From contig NZ_SWLZ01000016.1 of assembly GCF_005502275.1 (NCBI RefSeq), forward strand, positions 42,935-106,934: 64,000 nt of DNA, read 5' to 3'. The notes below the pieces were generated by a model. The model made no database searches. It had not been told where the DNA came from and was given only the letters and a program-made list of their open reading frames with translations. Shown one piece after another: positions 26,296-35,930 of this stretch. The stretch's first letter is position 1. Every line of letters starts with the position of its first letter. A program made the position numbers and the translations under genes. The DNA comes from Robertmurraya siralis (GTDB lineage Bacteria; Bacillota; Bacilli; Bacillales; Cytobacillaceae).

Positions 26296-27321
26296 TTATA
26301 GATGATAATAATTTCTGATTTTTGGAAAGTGGATGATGACCTTCGTATATTTCCCATCTTCTGAATGAATGGAAAGGTCATGTCCTAATTTAAGAGCCAT
26401 TTCTTTTGCAAGGTAGAGACCTAAACCGGTAGATTTGGCATGACTTCTCCCAATAGATCCTGTAAATCCTTTTTCAAATACGCGGCTGATATCCTCTGGC
26501 TTAATTCCAATGCCTGTATCTTGAATCTGTAGCCGCTTTTCTTTTAGATCTTCCTCAAATTGTACGGAGATTTCCCCGCCTTCACCTGTATATTTTAAAG
26601 AATTTGAAAAAACTTGATCCATAATAAAACCAAGCCATTTACTGTCGGTATGGACAACCTGTTCAATATTGTCCATATGAAAACGAATTTGCTTGTTAAT
26701 AAAAGATTTGGCAAATTTCTTTACACTGTTTTTAGCGACTTGATCCAACACTACCTCGGAAATAAAATAATCTTTGGAAAAAGAATCAATGCGAGAATAA
26801 TAAAGAGCCTGCTCCACGTAATTTTCGATTCTATCCAACTCATCTTCAAACTTGTCCACAAGGTATTCAACAGTTCTTCCATTACTGTTTTCCATAAGCA
26901 AGCGACCTGCCGCAATCGGAACCTTGACTTCATGAATCCAAGATGTAATAAAGTCTTGATGATCCATTTTTTCGTTATACAACTTTTGTAATTGATCGCC
27001 ATGCACACTATTTACTTTTTTTAATAACTCAAGATATAACAGTTGTTCATCGTTTCGCGGTTTAGGCAGAGTTGCGAGAAATTCTTCATGATTACTTTCA
27101 ACCAAATCATTTAATTCCCGATAAAATTCTCTATTGTAATAGTATTCGATGATTACGTATATAGCTACAATAAAAAAGATAACCACATTGGTATATACGA
27201 TATTACTTACAGTGTTTCTGGAATCTGTGCTCACAATCGTCATCAAAGAAACAAAGGACATAATGATCACGTTTAATATAAAGAAATTCCGTTTATCTTT
27301 TAGATATTGAAAGAAACTCAT
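26296..27321 (-). CDS. BceS-type intramembrane-sensing histidine kinase
   Basis: A 341-residue kinase of the group that works with BceAB-type peptide transporters. It has two close membrane helices (about 13-30 and 40-60) and almost no extracellular loop, so it senses the transporter, not the peptide itself. The phospho-acceptor His lies in TSWIHEVKVPIAA at about residue 128; the ATP-binding lobe shows DQVFSNSLKYT (N box), IQDTGIGIKPED (G1) and STGLGLYLAKEM (G2). It overlaps the regulator gene by four bases. With the divergent ABC genes it forms a complete Bce-like module within the mobile element. Confidence 0.92.
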   Translation of the reverse strand: MSFFQYLKDKRNFFILNVIIMSFVSLMTIVSTDSRNTVSNIVYTNVVIFFIVAIYVIIEYYYNREFYRELNDLVESNHEEFLATLPKPRNDEQLLYLELLKKVNSVHGDQLQKLYNEKMDHQDFITSWIHEVKVPIAAGRLLMENSNGRTVEYLVDKFEDELDRIENYVEQALYYSRIDSFSKDYFISEVVLDQVAKNSVKKFAKSFINKQIRFHMDNIEQVVHTDSKWLGFIMDQVFSNSLKYTGEGGEISVQFEEDLKEKRLQIQDTGIGIKPEDISRVFEKGFTGSIGRSHAKSTGLGLYLAKEMALKLGHDLSIHSEDGKYTKVIIHFPKIRNYYHL

Positions 27322-27989
27322 TGGATAATATAACCTTGTCCTTTCTTAGTCATAATGAAGTGTTCTTTTCCAAGTTCAGTAAGCTTTTTACGCAGACGAG
27401 CAATATTAACCGTCAATGTATTTTCGTCTACGAAATTTTCATTCTTCCAAAGGCTACGCATCATTTTCGTACGACTGACGATGGTTCCTTTATTTTTCAT
27501 CAGGATTTTCAAAATAAGAAATTCTGTTTTCGTGAGTTCCGACTTTCGATCTCCATGTAAGGCCTCTCCGTTCTCAAGGTTTAATATAATTCCATCATGT
27601 TCGATTGTCTTAGACTGTGTTTCCATGTAGGAATACGTTCTGCGGAGGAGTGCATTAATTTTTGCAATCAATACATCCATATGGAAAGGTTTTTGAATAT
27701 AATCATCTCCTCCCATGTTTATCGACATCACTATATCCATTGGTGTATCACGGGAAGAGAGAAAGATCATAGGGACCTTTGAAATTTCTCTGATTTTATT
27801 ACACCAGTAAAATCCGTCAAACGATGGCAAATTGATATCCATGATGACTAGGTGAGGATCATGATTAAGAAATACCTGCATGATTTGGTCAAAGTCTTCG
27901 ATCTTAACGGTTTCAAAACCCCACTTTTCTAATGTTTCCCCTACCATATCACGAATGGTCAAATCATCTTCCACAATCATGATTTTCAT
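27318..27989 (-). CDS. BceR-type response regulator
   Basis: A 223-residue OmpR-family regulator. Receiver domain: acidic pair VEDD near the start, phospho-acceptor Asp in LVIMDINLP at about residue 52, Ser/Thr in IFLSSRD, Lys in QKPFHMD. C-terminal winged helix: NGEALHGDRKSELTKTEFLI and VDENTLTVNIARLRKKL as recognition helix. The ATG at 27989 follows GGAGGGAAGAGG; an earlier in-frame start has no such site. It would activate the ABC operon starting at 28197 through a site at 28092. Confidence 0.92.
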   Translation of the reverse strand: MKIMIVEDDLTIRDMVGETLEKWGFETVKIEDFDQIMQVFLNHDPHLVIMDINLPSFDGFYWCNKIREISKVPMIFLSSRDTPMDIVMSINMGGDDYIQKPFHMDVLIAKINALLRRTYSYMETQSKTIEHDGIILNLENGEALHGDRKSELTKTEFLILKILMKNKGTIVSRTKMMRSLWKNENFVDENTLTVNIARLRKKLTELGKEHFIMTKKGQGYIIQ

Positions 27990-28091
27990 TCCTCTTCCCT
28001 CCAAACAATCATCCTTCTTTAACATCATATTAATTGAATATCGACCAACATACAAAGAAAATATCGTGTTTAAACATATTTTTTATCAATG

Positions 28092-28105
28092 TGACGAAAA
28101 TGTAA
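28092..28105 (+). promoter_or_regulatory. candidate BceR-type binding site
   Basis: TGACG-AAAA-TGTAA, one base away from the TNACA-N4-TGTAA inverted repeat bound by BceR-like regulators, about 90 bp upstream of the ABC start. A TATAAA at 28131-28136 could be the -10 box. Confidence 0.6.
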
Positions 28106-28196
28106 GGTTACGAGATCAAGCTGTAAGTTTATATAAAGGACACCTATTGTAAAATAAAAACGTAAAACAAAACAACTCTGAATGGAGGATTTAAAT

Positions 28197-28964
28197 ATGA
28201 AAACTATTATCGAAGCAAAACAAATAAAAAAAGTCTATGGTGCAAAGGGAAATGTATTTTCAGCTTTGGAGGATATAGACTTAACCGTCATGGAAGGTGA
28301 ATTCGTCGGTATTATGGGTCCCTCGGGTGCTGGTAAATCAACTTTACTAAATATATTGGCAACAATTGACGAGCCGACTGCTGGTGACATCGTGGTTGAC
28401 GGAATCAATTTGACAAAGATGAATGAAGAGCAATTATCTGCCTTTCGCCGTGACAAACTTGGTTTCCTTTTCCAAGACTATAATTTATTAGATACTCTAA
28501 CTGTGAAAGAAAATATTATCTTGCCGTTAGCCTTGGCAAAATTGAACGTTAAGGAATTGGAACGAAGAGCAGATGAAGTGGCAGATAAGTTTGGCATTCG
28601 CGACATTTTAAATAAGTACCCGTATCAAATTTCTGGGGGACAAAAGCAACGCACGGCAGCATCACGCGCGATTATTTCAAAGCCAAACCTAATATTGGCA
28701 GATGAACCAACAGGTGCGTTGGATTCGAAATCAGCAACAGACTTATTAGAAAGTTTAAAGGATCTTAATGAACAAGACAAGGCAACAATTTTAATGGTTA
28801 CCCATGATGCTTATGCGGCAAGTTATTGTAATCGCGTCCTATTTATTAAAGACGGTAAAATCTTCACAGAACTTGTGAAAGGGAAAAGATCCCGCAAAGA
28901 ATTTTTCAACAAGGTGTTGGATGTTCTATCCGCACTGGGGGGTGGAGCAAATGACGTTATTTAG
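28197..28964 (+). CDS. BceA-type ABC ATPase (antimicrobial peptide resistance)
   Basis: A 255-residue ATPase of the MacB/BceA group. Walker A GPSGAGKSTLL at about residue 38-46, Q-loop FLFQDYNLLD, signature ISGGQKQRTAASRA, Walker B LILADEPTGALD and His switch MVTHDAYAA. GGAGG precedes the ATG at 28197. It overlaps the permease gene by 14 bases, so translation is coupled. It drives removal of cell-wall-active peptides (bacitracin, lantibiotics or defensin-like) from their lipid II-cycle targets, by analogy with BceAB; the actual peptide is not known. Confidence 0.93.
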   Translation: MKTIIEAKQIKKVYGAKGNVFSALEDIDLTVMEGEFVGIMGPSGAGKSTLLNILATIDEPTAGDIVVDGINLTKMNEEQLSAFRRDKLGFLFQDYNLLDTLTVKENIILPLALAKLNVKELERRADEVADKFGIRDILNKYPYQISGGQKQRTAASRAIISKPNLILADEPTGALDSKSATDLLESLKDLNEQDKATILMVTHDAYAASYCNRVLFIKDGKIFTELVKGKRSRKEFFNKVLDVLSALGGGANDVI

Positions 28965-30876
28965 TTTAGCAAGGAAAAATATTAAAGGTAACTTCAATAA
29001 TTATTTTGTCTATTTTGTTACGCTCGTCTTCAGCATGGTTATTTATTATACGTTCACTTCCTTACAATATAGCGAAAAAATTCAGGAAAGCATTGAATTG
29101 TCGGATACAATGAGTTTCATGTTTGGGGTATCATCAATTATCTTAATTTTATTCGTAGCAATCTTTATTTTGTACTCCAATTCATTCTTCACAAGAAAAA
29201 GGAAGAAAGAAGTCGGATTGTACGCCATACTTGGTTTACGCAAGAAAACCATTGCAAAAATGTTATTTTATGAAAATTTGATTATGGGAATCATTGCAAT
29301 AGTTATTGGAATTATTCTTGGAACCTTACTTTCCAAATTATTTGCAATGATTTTAATAAAACTTATGGGTTCAATTGCCGAGGTGGACTTCGGTATTTCC
29401 ATTCTAGCGATTACCCAAACAGTCATAGTCTTTATGGTCATTATTTTATTCACTTCCGTTCAAGGTTACCGTTTGATTTATCGTTTTACATTAATCGAAT
29501 TATTCTATGATGAGAAAAAAGGTGAACAAATTCCAAAGGTTTCACTTATATCGGCTGTTATCGGAGTTATATTGCTTGTCGTTAGTTACTGGCTGATATT
29601 AAAACCATTTCCTGACGAATTTACTACGGAATATTTAATGAAAAATTATGGTATTGCTTTTGTTGCTCTTGTCATTGGCACCCATTTATTTTTTCGATCT
29701 GTAACGGTCTATTTATTAAGATTATCACAAAAAAATAAGTCGCGTTATTACAGAGGAACTAGAATAATTGAAACATCTCGCTTACTGTTTCGTATTAGAG
29801 GGAATGCACGTACCTTTACAGTCATTGCATTGTTGAGTTCTGCAACGATCTGTTTCTTAGGTGCAACTTACAGTGGGTATTACAGCAACGAAAAAAGAGC
29901 TGAGGAAGTTGTTCCGTTCAGCTATTCGCATTTGTCAAAAGGTCCAGAATTTGATTCGCAGGTGGAGAGAATAATAAAAGCAGATCATCGACATCCAATA
30001 AAAGCCCAACTAGACATACCCGTCATTCAGGTAAAAGGAATACTCTCATTTCAACTGGATTATGACATAAATCCTGTGCAATTAATCTCAGAAAGTACAT
30101 TTAATAAAGCAGCGAATGCTTTAAATAAGGATGAAACAGTCTTACTATCAAGAAATCAAGCAGCAGTAATCCAGCCAAGGTTTACTGAATATACGAAGTC
30201 GGTTTTTAAAGGAGAAAATATAACGATTCAATTGCCTCAAGGAAGCAGCGAACTGCCATTTGTTCATATGGTTGAAAGTAATGTGCTACCTTTCGATTAT
30301 CCCGATTTCTTTCTCGTAGTCAGTAACGAAATGTTTGCTGAGATAGCCAAAAAAGAGGCTCCATTAACTTATAAAGTATATGAAGTGGAAAATGAAGTAA
30401 CGGCACAAGCCACATCAAAGAAAGTAAATAAACTGGTTGGAAACGATTTTCAAGTTTCTTCATCATTTTATACGGAGTATAAGCAAGGTAAAGAAGGAAA
30501 CGCAATTACTCTTTTTATTTTTGGATTTTTGGGGCTTGTATTTTTAGCGGCAAGTGGAAGTATCATTTATTTCAAACAGTTAACAGAAGCGAATGAGGCG
30601 AAAGGACAGTATGAAATCCTTAGAAAAATCGGTGTCAATAAAAAGGATATACGTAAATCAATCAAAAGGCAGTCATTATTTGTGTTTGGATTGCCACTAA
30701 CCGTAGGAATATTGCACAGTTGTGTGGCATTGTACTTTACTAGCAACTTTATTTCTAATCTCATTGGAATCAATCTTATCTTCCCTATTCTAATGGCTAT
30801 AGTCTTCTTTGTTATCATCTATGCAGTCTATTACGTATTAACTGTTAATACGTACAATCGCATTGTAAACAAATAA
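28951..30876 (+). CDS. BceB-type ABC permease
   Basis: A 641-residue FtsX/BceB permease with ten membrane helices. Helix 1 follows the start (MTLFSLARKNIKGNFNNYF), three more lie before about 150, others near 190, 220 and 280, and the last three are in the C-terminal 130 residues. A large extracellular domain of about 210 residues between helices 7 and 8 (about 310-520: VPFSYSHLSKGPEF to FYTEYKQGKEG) is the hallmark of BceB proteins and fixes the peptide specificity. It completes the module with the divergent BceRS pair. All parts look intact, unlike most other cargo in this region. Confidence 0.92.
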   Translation: MTLFSLARKNIKGNFNNYFVYFVTLVFSMVIYYTFTSLQYSEKIQESIELSDTMSFMFGVSSIILILFVAIFILYSNSFFTRKRKKEVGLYAILGLRKKTIAKMLFYENLIMGIIAIVIGIILGTLLSKLFAMILIKLMGSIAEVDFGISILAITQTVIVFMVIILFTSVQGYRLIYRFTLIELFYDEKKGEQIPKVSLISAVIGVILLVVSYWLILKPFPDEFTTEYLMKNYGIAFVALVIGTHLFFRSVTVYLLRLSQKNKSRYYRGTRIIETSRLLFRIRGNARTFTVIALLSSATICFLGATYSGYYSNEKRAEEVVPFSYSHLSKGPEFDSQVERIIKADHRHPIKAQLDIPVIQVKGILSFQLDYDINPVQLISESTFNKAANALNKDETVLLSRNQAAVIQPRFTEYTKSVFKGENITIQLPQGSSELPFVHMVESNVLPFDYPDFFLVVSNEMFAEIAKKEAPLTYKVYEVENEVTAQATSKKVNKLVGNDFQVSSSFYTEYKQGKEGNAITLFIFGFLGLVFLAASGSIIYFKQLTEANEAKGQYEILRKIGVNKKDIRKSIKRQSLFVFGLPLTVGILHSCVALYFTSNFISNLIGINLIFPILMAIVFFVIIYAVYYVLTVNTYNRIVNK

Positions 30877-30990
30877 GAGCGAAACATCTCTCGATTGTTC
30901 GGGAGGGTCTTTGTTATGAATTCCTTTGTCATCTCCAACAACTGTAATGCGTCGATTTGATACTATTACTTCTTCAATGCTGCAAGAAAC

Positions 30991-32839
30991 AAGAGGCTGG
31001 GACAAAACTCAGCTAAATAGAAAAACGGAAGTTCAGCACTTGCTGGATTTCCGTTTTATATTTCTTGAAAATTAGTTGATTATTCCAAAAAATAGCTAAA
31101 CAAAAAGAACACCTTCTGGTAAAATTAAAGTAACGACACAATAACTTACGGAGGTGCTCTTTTGTATAAATATTATAGCATAAATCAAGTCGTTTTGCCT
31201 TTAGATTTAGAAATTAAATTAGAAAAAAAATGATATTGCCTTTGCAGTGAATGATTTAATTGAAAGTATTCCTGCAAAATCTTTTCAAAAATTTGAACGC
31301 AGTACAGGTTGTCCAGCTTATCATCCACGTATGATGATGAAAATTATTTTATGCGCATATACTCAGTCTGTATTTTCCGGACGGAAAATAGAAGCATTAC
31401 TCAAAGACAGTATCCGTATGATGTGGTTAGCTCAAGGATACGAGCCTACCTATCGCACCATAAATCGATTTCGTACAAATCCTTTAGTAGCTGAATTGTT
31501 GCGACAATGCTTTGTACAATTCCGTTCTAAACTTGTTCAAGAAGAAGAGATAGATGCAGAAGCTCTCTTTATTGATGGTACAAAAATAGAGGCAAACGCT
31601 AATAAATTTACTTTCGTTTGGCGTAAATCCATTGAAAGATATAGTTCCAATTTGATTGAGAAGTCAAACGCAATGTATGATGAGCTGTTAGAAAAGGAAA
31701 TTATTCCATCAATTGAACGTGAAAATGAACAGGAACTTTCGGTTGAGGAATTAGAATCTATTGTTAAAAAATTAGATGACACGATTGATACATACACGAA
31801 GAAAATTGATGAATCGGATATAACAAGTGAACGTAAACAATTGCGCTCAGAGCGCAAGGAACCAAAGAAATATCGTAAGCATTTTACAAATTTTTTAATG
31901 CGCAAACCAAAATATCAACGCGATATGGAAATATTTAAAGATAGAAACAGTTATTCCAAAACAGATCACGATGCAACTTTTATGCGAATGAAAGATGACT
32001 ATATGCAGAATGGACAATTAAAAGCTGGGTACAACCTACAAGTAGCTACCGAAGGTCAGTATGCATTAGCTTATGATATATTTCCGAACCCAACAGATAC
32101 ACGCACTTTGATTCCGTTTTTAAATAATATAGAAGATAATTATTTCGAACTACCACAATATATCGTTGCCGATGCCGGATATGGTAGTGAACAAAACTAT
32201 GATAATGTATTAAATGTGCGTAAGCGAATTCCACTTATTACATATAATCAATATAGAAAAGAGAAGAAAAAGAAGTTTAAGAATGATCCATTTAAAACGG
32301 CAAACTGGCAATATGATGGCGAAACAGGTTCGTTTATTTGTCCAAATAATCGCAGATTATATTTTGCATATCAATCCAATCGAAAAGATAAATATGGATT
32401 TAAACGAAACTTTAAAGTATACGAATGTGAAGATTGTACGGATTGCCCATTACGCTCTTTCTGTACAAAAGCAACAGAAGGTAAAAACAGAAAGTTGTTT
32501 TATAATGAAAAATGGGAATCTCAAAAAGAATATATAAGACAAAAGCTTTCAAACGAAGAAACAGGCGAAGTTTACGGGAAACGTAAAATAGATGTTGAGC
32601 CATTTTTCGGATTTTTGAAGGCTAATTTAGGTTTCACTCGAATGTCGGTTCGAGGAAAACCCCAAGTGCATAACGAAATGGGATTTGCGTTAATGGCGGT
32701 AAATATAAGAAAGTACGCCGTCATTAACACTGAAAATGGTACATTTTCACCTGAAGACATAAAAAATGCTTGTGCTTATCTTTTCATGATAAACACAAGC
32801 ATTTTTATTTATCTGAGGCTAGTTTTGTCCCGGTCTCTT
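30991..32839 (+). mobile_element. IS1182-family insertion sequence
   Basis: Inverted termini AAGAGGCTGGGACAAAACT (30991) and its counterpart AGTTTTGTCCCGGTCTCTT (ending 32839), 16 of 19 matches. One transposase gene lies inside. Flanks show no clear target duplication. The hairpin GTGCTT..AAGCAC near 32770-32805 probably ends its transcription. Confidence 0.8.
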
Positions 32840-32857
32840 CAAATTATTCTTTTGTAA
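31162..32857 (+). pseudogene. IS1182-family transposase, frameshifted near the start
   Basis: A TTG at 31162 after GGAGGTG starts YKYYSINQVVLPLDLEIKL, then a run of eight A (31225-31232) puts the frame off by one base; the remaining 536 residues are open from 31247. They contain the N-terminal IS1182 region (RSTGCPAYHPRMMMKIILCA), DDE residues around ALFIDGTKIEANANKFTF and YIVADAGYGSEQNYD, a Cys-rich stretch (CEDCTDCPLRSFC) and the C-terminal KRKIDVEPFFGFLKANLGF. Reading runs 18 bases past the IS end to a stop at 32857. It is probably inactive unless ribosomes slip on the A run. Confidence 0.8.
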
Positions 32858-33248
32858 TCTTCCTGGCTACAAGGAACTGTGATATAGGAAATATTAAGAC
32901 CGCTAAACACAATGCAGAAAATAAAAAGATATTACCAAATTCCCCTTGTTTTTGATTTATGAGGTTATCTGCAATCCAAAAGACAAATAGGAAAACGGTT
33001 AAGATATAATAACTTATTTTTCCACTTTTATTCCTGATTTCTTGTCCCATTTCATCTTTTTGAGCCTTTGAATCGTTACCCCATGTTGCGAACTGGAACC
33101 ATGCTAAGATAATTATAAACCACATCATAATATCAGTAAATCGTCCTTCACTATCATTAACAAAATCTACAAGATACAGTCCTAATAATACAAGTGTTAC
33201 AATACTTAGTATAATTCCGCTAATTACTTTTAGCTTTTTAGTTTTCAT
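32844..33248 (-). CDS. DUF2178-like small membrane protein
   Basis: A 134-residue protein with four membrane helices in two pairs (LKVISGIILSIVTLVLLGLYL, MMWFIIILAWFQFATWG, ISYYILTVFLFVFWIADN, IFLFSALCLAVLIFPIS) and a short acidic loop with DEMGQEIRNKSG between. Proteins like this often stand behind a short Xre regulator, as here, where the regulator stop overlaps this start. AAGGAGGG precedes the ATG at 33248. Function unknown; I suspect a small sensor or immunity protein. The gene ends four bases from the IS1182 terminus, with its stop intact. Confidence 0.7.
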   Translation of the reverse strand: MKTKKLKVISGIILSIVTLVLLGLYLVDFVNDSEGRFTDIMMWFIIILAWFQFATWGNDSKAQKDEMGQEIRNKSGKISYYILTVFLFVFWIADNLINQKQGEFGNIFLFSALCLAVLIFPISQFLVARKITKE

Positions 33249-33441
33249 TGAAATCCCTCCTTTTTTCTGAGTGAAATTGAAAAAGCTCATCAACTGTTAT
33301 ATTCAGAGTAGTAGCGATTTTAAATGCAAGAGCAAGACTTGGATCGTATTTGTTATTTTCAATTGCATTTATTGTTTGTCTTGATACATCACATATGTTT
33401 GCAAGAGCTTCTTGTGACATTTTTTTTGCTTTACGTAACAA
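33238..33441 (-). CDS. Xre-family regulator, N-terminally shortened
   Basis: A 67-residue Cro/CI-type DNA-binding protein. The helix-turn-helix is clear (MSQEALANICDVSRQTINAIENNKYDPS), followed by the LALAFKIATTLNITVDELFQ helix. The usual first seven or so residues (M-[polar]-IKELRK) are not there: the frame starts at a TTG right after a stop codon and without ribosome-binding site. It probably lost its 5' end, so expression is doubtful. It overlaps the membrane-protein gene by 11 bases. Confidence 0.65.
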   Translation of the reverse strand: MLRKAKKMSQEALANICDVSRQTINAIENNKYDPSLALAFKIATTLNITVDELFQFHSEKRRDFNEN

Positions 33442-33697
33442 TTAGATGAATACTTGTAGAGAATGTTAAAAAATACAGAGAGAGAAAATAGAATATAAAT
33501 CACTTTATTTACTAACAGGTGCTTTTAAACAACGAGGAGATTTCAGTAAGGCGGTCTCTTTCGTCAAGGCAGGTTAGTGTGAGAATGCGTGTGGTTCAAC
33601 TATATATTAATTCGAAGTGGATTGCGTATTACTTTTGTGTTGACAGGGACAAGAAATATATACTAAAATAAAATTAATTGTTCAACCAAAATAAAAA

Positions 33698-33709
33698 TTG
33701 ATTAATCAA
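33698..33709 (+). promoter_or_regulatory. candidate TetR operator
   Basis: TTGATTAATCAA, a perfect 12-bp palindrome just before the TetR gene. A second, imperfect TTGTTCAACCAA lies at 33679. A promoter with TTGACA at about 33639 and TAAAAT downstream overlaps this region, so autorepression is likely. Confidence 0.5.
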
Positions 33710-33730
33710 ATTGTAGAAAGGGAGATTCTG

Positions 33731-34327
33731 TTGGAAGATAAACAATCTTTTATTGCTAAAGCACGAAGTGAACAGATTATTCAAGCTTGCATTGATACAC
33801 TTGACGAATATGGTTATACAAATGTCAGTTTAACCAAAGTAGCTAAAATGGCAAACGTAAGTACAGGATTAATTTCGTATCATTTTTCTGGCAAAATGGA
33901 TTTAATCAATCAAACCTTACTGTATTTACTTAACAAAAAATTAGATTTTATTAGTGGAAAGGTTGTTCAAGAAGAAACGTCTATTTCACAATTGAAAGCA
34001 TATATTGAAGCTAGTTTGGCTTACCAAGTAGCACATTATAAAAATAATATCGCATTAATCGAAATTGTTTTTAATGCTAAAAATGAAGAAGGTGTGCCAT
34101 ATTATAAAGCTGATGATGACGAAGAAGATCTGTTAAATGCATTGCTCAAAGATATTTTATTAGAGGGGCAAAAGAGACAAGAGTTTTCTAATGAATTTGA
34201 TGTAGAAATGATGTGCGTCTTGATTCAAGGCGCAATAGAGGAAAGCATGCTATCTCAGAATAATTCCTTTAGTTTTGAAAAATATAAGGATCATTTAACC
34301 AGAATGATAACAAAAATAGTCTTGTAA
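33731..34327 (+). CDS. TetR/AcrR-family regulator
   Basis: A repressor of about 199 residues. The N-terminal helix-turn-helix reads IIQACIDTLDEYGYTNVSLTK then VAKMANVSTGLISYHFSGK. The C-terminal part (from about residue 70) is the ligand-binding helical domain, with no similarity I recognise. The TTG at 33731 has AAAGGGAG seven bases upstream; a longer frame from 33698 is possible but begins inside the operator. The next genes on the strand are a YqeB-like and a DUF418 gene, the likely targets, though no promoter evidence confirms it. Confidence 0.88.
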   Translation: MEDKQSFIAKARSEQIIQACIDTLDEYGYTNVSLTKVAKMANVSTGLISYHFSGKMDLINQTLLYLLNKKLDFISGKVVQEETSISQLKAYIEASLAYQVAHYKNNIALIEIVFNAKNEEGVPYYKADDDEEDLLNALLKDILLEGQKRQEFSNEFDVEMMCVLIQGAIEESMLSQNNSFSFEKYKDHLTRMITKIVL

Positions 34328-34512
34328 AAACAAAAGGACTATTTCCATTAATTCAATAGTAAGAGATACATTTTGAATGCCAATTATATATATTCAATAA
34401 GTTATTCTTTACTCTCTTGTATTTAATATTCTTGTCGTCCAAACCAAAATACTCCATAAATCTTAGTTCAACTATCTTATAAGTAAAATTCTCGGAGGAG
34501 GTAATAATTTTA

Positions 34513-35187
34513 ATGGGAAACACATCCAAAATTGGTATGGGCTTTATGGAAAATTTGATTGCAGTATTGTTTCCTATTGTTTTAGGAACAATAGGTTGGT
34601 TCCTTCCCAAGTTGTTTGATTTTATAAAAAGGATATCCTTCTTTTCTGATTCAAAAGCCATTCAACTGTTGGAATCATTCAACCCTTTTTGGGTGTCTAT
34701 TATTTTGATGTTCGTAGGTGTAGTTATAGGGGTTTTTTTAGCACTAACAATATATAGTGAAGCACTAAAAATGAACATAAGCGATCATGAAATATTGATC
34801 AATAAAGATGATAAGGAAAAGACAATTCAAAAATCTGAGATAAAAGCAATATTCATGGAAGATAATGAGGTCGTAATTACGGATCATAAAGGTCAAGAAC
34901 TTTTGAGTGAAAAGACGGATATTAAGAAGGAAAAAATACGAGAAATCTTCCTGTATCATCATTACCCTTGGTGTGAACAGGACCCTTATGTAAATGAATT
35001 CAATCTTTGGACCCTAGAAGATCATACACTTGGGGAGAAAGTCAATTCCATCTTATATGAACGTAGAAAAGCAATTAGAGAAGGTGATAAGAAAAAGGCA
35101 AAAAATTTAAAAATGGATCTAAATGAGCTGGGAGTAGTTGTGAAAGATCAGGGGGAGAATCAGTATGTTCGGAAGGTTTATGGCTAA
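34513..35187 (+). CDS. YqeB-like membrane protein
   Basis: A 224-residue protein similar to B. subtilis YqeB. Two membrane helices, about 15-35 (IAVLFPIVLGTIGWFLPKLF) and 60-80 (SIILMFVGVVIGVFLALTIY), precede a cytoplasmic part that looks like a PH-like domain: ISDHEILINKDDKEKTIQKS and IFMEDNEVVITDHKGQELL. A conserved YHHYPWCEQDPY motif and a basic, coiled C-terminal end (RRKAIREGDKKKAKNLK) follow. The ATG is preceded by GGAGGAGG at long spacing. Role unknown. It lies between a TetR regulator and a truncated DUF418 gene. Confidence 0.75.
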   Translation: MGNTSKIGMGFMENLIAVLFPIVLGTIGWFLPKLFDFIKRISFFSDSKAIQLLESFNPFWVSIILMFVGVVIGVFLALTIYSEALKMNISDHEILINKDDKEKTIQKSEIKAIFMEDNEVVITDHKGQELLSEKTDIKKEKIREIFLYHHYPWCEQDPYVNEFNLWTLEDHTLGEKVNSILYERRKAIREGDKKKAKNLKMDLNELGVVVKDQGENQYVRKVYG

Positions 35188-35240
35188 ACAAGTAAATAGT
35201 AAAGACAAAATAAGATTTAGTGTAAATATAGGTGGAGTAT

Positions 35241-35930
35241 ATGGATAACAAGCGTTACTTAACACCTGACATTGGCCGTGGCTTTATGCTTTTGTTAATC
35301 GCTGTAGCACATGCACCTCTTTTTCACAAATTAATAGAGGGAGTTAATGAACCTGCAATCTCAGATCAATTATTTAAGGCGTTTGTAGTAACCTTTGTCG
35401 ATGGTCGTGCGTTTGTTACGTTTTCTTTACTATTTGGGTTTGGAATAGCACTAATGGTTAAACGCCAACTAGATAAAGGGATATCTGTAAATGAATCAAA
35501 GCGTTTATTGCGAAGACGCTCGCTCTTCATGATCTTATTTGGCTTCACACATCAGGTTTTTATAGGTGGGGCAGATATCATTGCATTCTATGGGATCGCT
35601 GGACTATTAATAGAAGGATTGATTTTTAAATCGAAACGATTTAAGGAAAAAGCTCTATTTGTTATAGGTACACTATCGTTCCTAACCATTTCTACTGGAT
35701 GGTGGTTTCTCTCTTTGTTTAAGGAATTATCAGAAGAAGCAAATGTTAATTATTTAGAGATGGTAATAGAAAATGTTATTGCATTTCCAATTACTGTTCT
35801 CGTTCAACTATTATTTTTTCCATTCCTTTTTGTTATTCTTTTAGGCGTGCTAGTAGAGAGGAAGACTTGGATTTCTCACCCTGAACAACATATATCAAAC
35901 TATTTTTTGGTAGAGAACGTTCTTCATTGA
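35241..35930 (+). pseudogene. DUF418 membrane protein, 3' truncated
   Basis: The first 215 or so residues of a DUF418 family protein, normally near 380-400 residues. It opens with YLTPDIGRGFMLLLIAVAHAPLF, the first-helix motif of the family, then FVDGRAFVTFSLLFGFGIAL and several further membrane helices up to FPFLFVILLGVLVERKTW. The end (about 35885-35930) already lies in sequence shared with the end of the convergent conjugation gene, so the C-terminal DUF418 half was replaced when the two regions were joined. Not functional in its known form. Confidence 0.75.

Noticed and set aside
33500..33600. Short plus-strand stretch reading TGAFKQRGDFSKAVSFVKAG
   Set aside because: It faintly resembles the PLP-binding lysine region of threonine dehydratase-like enzymes, but it is only some 20 codons with stops on both sides; too little to call a remnant.
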